DNA from: a bacterium
GTDB taxonomy: Bacteria; CSSED10-310; JAJRTK01
Length of the DNA stretch: 8,797 nt
Assembly: GCA_024278345.1 (NCBI GenBank)
Contig: JAJRTK010000154.1
Span: 1-8,797 of the forward strand
Direction of reading: 5' to 3'
Below are positions 8,434 through 8,797 of this stretch, one piece after another. Each line of letters starts with the position of its first letter. Within the stretch, counting starts at the first letter, position 1. Both the position numbers and the translations under genes were made by a program. The notes beneath the pieces are model-generated. The model worked only from the letters and a program-made list of their open reading frames with translations. It searched no databases and was not told where the DNA came from.

Positions 8434-8536
8434 CAATGGCGTTGACCTAAGGCGCTATAGGTGGCAACTACGCGAAATGACCAAGTTATAGGGCCGCTCA
8501 ACCCTGATCAATTCCTTGAGAAAGGAGAGCCTGGCA
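8434..8536. other. Divergent intergenic segment with the presumed left end of the IS4-type element
   Basis: This roughly 100-base segment lies between the hexamer repeat and the start of the IS4-family transposase. It should contain the left inverted repeat of that element and, if anything remains, the promoter of the minus-strand operon. The exact IS boundary cannot be placed because the other end is outside the window. No clear inverted repeat or strong promoter is visible. Confidence 0.4.
8524..8527 (+). promoter_or_regulatory. Ribosome binding site (AAAGGAGA) for the IS4-type transposase
   Basis: GGAG within AAAGGAGA lies 9 bases before ATG 8537. It identifies the initiator of the transposase even though that frame reads only MILL before a TGA, so the site marks where translation should begin and points to a frameshift just after it. 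Confidence 0.55.
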
Positions 8537-8797
8537 ATGATCTTGCTGTGACAAACTTCACAGCAAGCTTAACTCTGCGTCCGGAAAGCTCCGGCTCCCG
8601 AAAAATGTTGCGACGGCCTCCGTGGCGTTCTTCCACTGGCTGCTTCCGTCGTCGCCCTCGAAGACGGATGCATCGTTCGCGCCGGGGGCGTTCAGCCGGG
8701 AGCGGCGCCTCACCCTGCCCGTTGTGCTTGCGCTCGTGCTCAACATGGTGCGCCCGGGCCGACGGCGGGGCTACCAGGAGGTGATCGACCGACTCTA
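8537..8797 (+). CDS. IS4-family transposase, N-terminal part (cut by window edge), apparent +1 frameshift
   Basis: The frame 8571-8797 reads through FSRERRLTLP, VVLALVLNMVR and GYQEVIDRL. This resembles the N-terminal helical domain of IS4-family DDE transposases; the catalytic domain lies beyond the window. That frame is open back to a TGA at 8538-8540 but has no ATG, and its first GTG is at 8622. The only well-placed ATG, 8537, is in another frame and stops after MILL at TGA 8549-8551. Skipping T8549 joins the two into MILLDKLHSKLNSASG and onward, which looks like a natural N-terminus. This is therefore either a one-base insertion that kills the gene or a recoding site. Start at GTG 8622 is the alternative. 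The gene diverges from the minus-strand operon. Family assignment rests on a short segment. Confidence 0.65.
8542..8567 (+). repeat. Perfect 10-bp inverted repeat (hairpin) at the transposase start
   Basis: CTTGCTGTGA, a 6-base loop CAAACT, then TCACAGCAAG form a perfect stem beginning 5 bases after the A of ATG 8537. No T-run follows, so it is not a standard terminator. Such a structure would sequester the early codons in RNA. IS10 and IS50 of the IS4 family are known to carry inverted repeats that block translation of transposase from read-through transcripts, and this could serve the same role. Confidence 0.75.

Noticed and set aside
7573-8445. 290-codon plus-strand open frame opposite the 5' end of the giant gene
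   Set aside because: Ser/Arg/Ala-rich translation with no recognisable domain, fully antisense to a frame with clear protein features; a GC-driven shadow.
8485-8511. Minus-strand promoter TTGATC and TATAAC upstream of the operon
   Set aside because: The spacer is only 15 bases and the site probably lies within the IS4-type element; too weak to list as a promoter.
8461-8784. 107-codon plus-strand frame overlapping the IS4-type transposase
   Set aside because: Its second half is a shifted reading of the transposase frame (Arg/Ser-rich), and the start is a GTG without a ribosome site.

Overview
This 8.8 kb, GC-rich bacterial window looks like a piece of an accessory (defence-island type) region. 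It holds one two-gene minus-strand operon of about 7.2 kb, bracketed by remnants of two unrelated insertion sequences. No housekeeping gene, RNA gene or CRISPR array is visible. The taxon cannot be fixed: the sequence is compatible with a high-GC proteobacterium or similar, and nothing in it is diagnostic.

Layout. Bases 118-780 (+) are the catalytic part of an IS630-family transposase with its N-terminal part lost. Bases 781-1193 are a GC-rich spacer with no convincing gene. Bases 1194-2429 (-) encode a 411-residue protein with a Walker-B-like segment but no classical P-loop in its N-terminal half, a probable winged helix, and a C-terminal domain with a clear HEPN-type R-x4-H motif (RNRLAH). 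Three bases upstream, 2433-8369 (-) encodes a giant 1978-residue protein. It has a long helical N-terminal half, a Pro-rich linker, an alpha/beta domain, a STAND/AAA_16-type ATPase (Walker A GGRQLGKS, Walker B VVLLDE, GNP motif), winged-helix segments and a second, degenerate nucleotide-binding-like domain. A perfect hexamer tandem repeat lies just upstream. From 8537 to the window edge (+) runs the start of an IS4-family transposase, with a strong hairpin at its 5' end and an apparent +1 frameshift after codon 4.

Working model (inference). The two minus-strand genes are translationally coupled. They look like a regulator/effector pair in which the giant STAND NTPase senses a trigger and the small protein carries a HEPN ribonuclease. 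That layout resembles NTP-dependent conflict or abortive-infection systems, but I cannot assign it to any named system. The IS4-type element lies immediately upstream of the operon and points away from it. Earlier genes or the native promoter may therefore have been displaced, and the operon may be only part of a larger locus.
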